Assembly: GCF_041146395.1 (NCBI RefSeq)
Contig: NC_090983.1
Coordinates: 62,069,501 to 62,133,500, forward strand
Length of the DNA: 64,000 nucleotides
DNA from: Eulemur rufifrons
Lineage: Eukaryota > Chordata > Mammalia > Primates > Lemuridae
Direction of reading: 5' to 3'
Each line of letters begins with the position of its first letter. Position 1 is the stretch's first letter. Of this stretch, positions 63,034-64,000 are shown piece by piece. The position numbers were made by a program, and so were the translations under genes. Under the pieces are notes generated by a model. It did no database searches, had not been told where the DNA came from, and saw only the letters and a list, made by a program, of their open reading frames with translations.

Positions 63034-64000
63034 GCATCTGAAAGTGGCTAGCTGTACTATCAGGAATAATAACCATGTCATAGCACTTTCTGCTAAGCTT
63101 ATTTTCAGCTGATCAGACAAATTAATGGTCCATAGAACCCATTAACAATGTATGGATTAGTTGTAACTAGAAATCTTTTGTATGAATATTTGAGAAAAAT
63201 TTTACTGTGCAAAAGTCTTACATTCACTTTTCCTGCAGGCATATTTAAATATTTGGAAAAGAAATTACAGACATTCTTAAGGGACTTGTGTTTTAAAATG
63301 ATAAAAGGTGGCAAGGAGGCAGAAGCATTAATAAATGGCATCAAGTGAAGCACCTCATTTCAGGACTGGTACTTTGGAATTAAATATCTTTAATAGCTTT
63401 AGAATTGGTGGTTAAATTTGGGGGCATATTTGAGACAATATTTCTCTATTTCTTATTTGGTTAAATTTGAAGTTTATTTTTTTCTTCATTGAATGTCTTC
63501 ATTGAATCACTGAAAGTCATCTCCTGAAAGTCAAACTTCGAAAGATGAAACTTTATTATCTGATTGATATTCCTTTGTGATGCACAGAATAGATCATGAT
63601 TTCTTTTAGCTTTGAGAATTCCATTATCTACTTTATAGAAATTTGGCAATCTCTACTCTCTTTAATTGCATTGCCTAGTACGTGACCAGCAAATATTTTG
63701 GATATGTCTCAATGAGAAAATGAAACACATTTTTATCTGTAAGTATCTTGAATCTTGAAGTTCTGAAAATCTCTTTGTTGTTTTTTCACAGCAAAAATAT
63801 AGAAATACAGTCTTTTTGTCCAGGGATGGGTGTTTAAATCCATAACTGTATTTCATGTTATTTTTGTTTCATAACTTAATTATAATGAAAACTTTAAAAG
63901 GACATTTTAAGTGACTTTTAAGAATATGAATATTAATGTAAACTTCATGTGATTTTACCAACGCTAATAGCTCAGATTAGGTGGCAATCTCTTCTGATTT
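63034..64000. other. Anonymous AT-rich sequence to window end
   Basis: No gene seen. Opposed open frames at 63105-63353 (minus) and 63148-63348 (plus) overlap fully and resemble no protein I know. Confidence 0.5.

Overview
This is nuclear DNA from a primate, most likely a strepsirrhine (lemur or galago group). It is AT-rich and crowded with mammalian interspersed repeats. The dimeric Alu at 13932-14261 has the right-arm wording I associate with strepsirrhine Alus (an inserted 'ttttagttgtctggataatt' stretch and the ending 'cccagagtgctaggattaca'). The young L1 around it has a 3' end that I recall from lemur L1s. I know both by memory of the families and could not search a database.

I find no intact protein-coding gene, no rRNA, no tRNA and no recognisable exon series. 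Every open frame is short (at most 143 codons). The few with recognisable protein similarity are decayed L1 ORF1/ORF2 or one retrocopy of the ubiquitin-conjugating enzyme gene CDC34. The window therefore reads as intergenic or deep-intronic sequence.

Layout. 1-3100: repeat-poor, slightly richer in GC and CpG, with no recognised gene; it could be a 3' UTR, a lncRNA exon or regulatory DNA. 3100-11500: old unique sequence with MIR and MLT1 remnants. 11540-16680: an old L1 ORF2 split by a younger 5'-truncated L1, which is itself split by an Alu (three layers). 16680-41900: mostly anonymous AT-rich sequence with scattered MIR, L2, MLT1, MER5-like and FLAM pieces and simple repeats. 41950-51530: a dense heap of old L1M fragments, ERV LTRs and MLT1 LTRs, containing the CDC34 processed pseudogene at 45045-45627. 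53659-54873: a Tigger/pogo-like DNA transposon. 54880-56195: the 5' end of an old L1M in antisense. 56486-56584: a CT/CA tract, followed by an L2 interrupted by a good CTCF-type motif. 59495-59663: a near-perfect inverted-repeat (foldback) hAT-like element. 61211-61502: an older antisense Alu. The remainder is anonymous.

No gene set here acts together as a pathway. The biology visible is the history of L1-driven retroposition: L1 supplied the machinery for the Alu, the FLAM monomer and the CDC34 retrocopy. I see no convincing evidence of an undescribed biological system. The leads most worth testing are the CTCF-like motif pair near 56.7-57.1 kb, the repeat-poor left end, the foldback element and the nested insertions.
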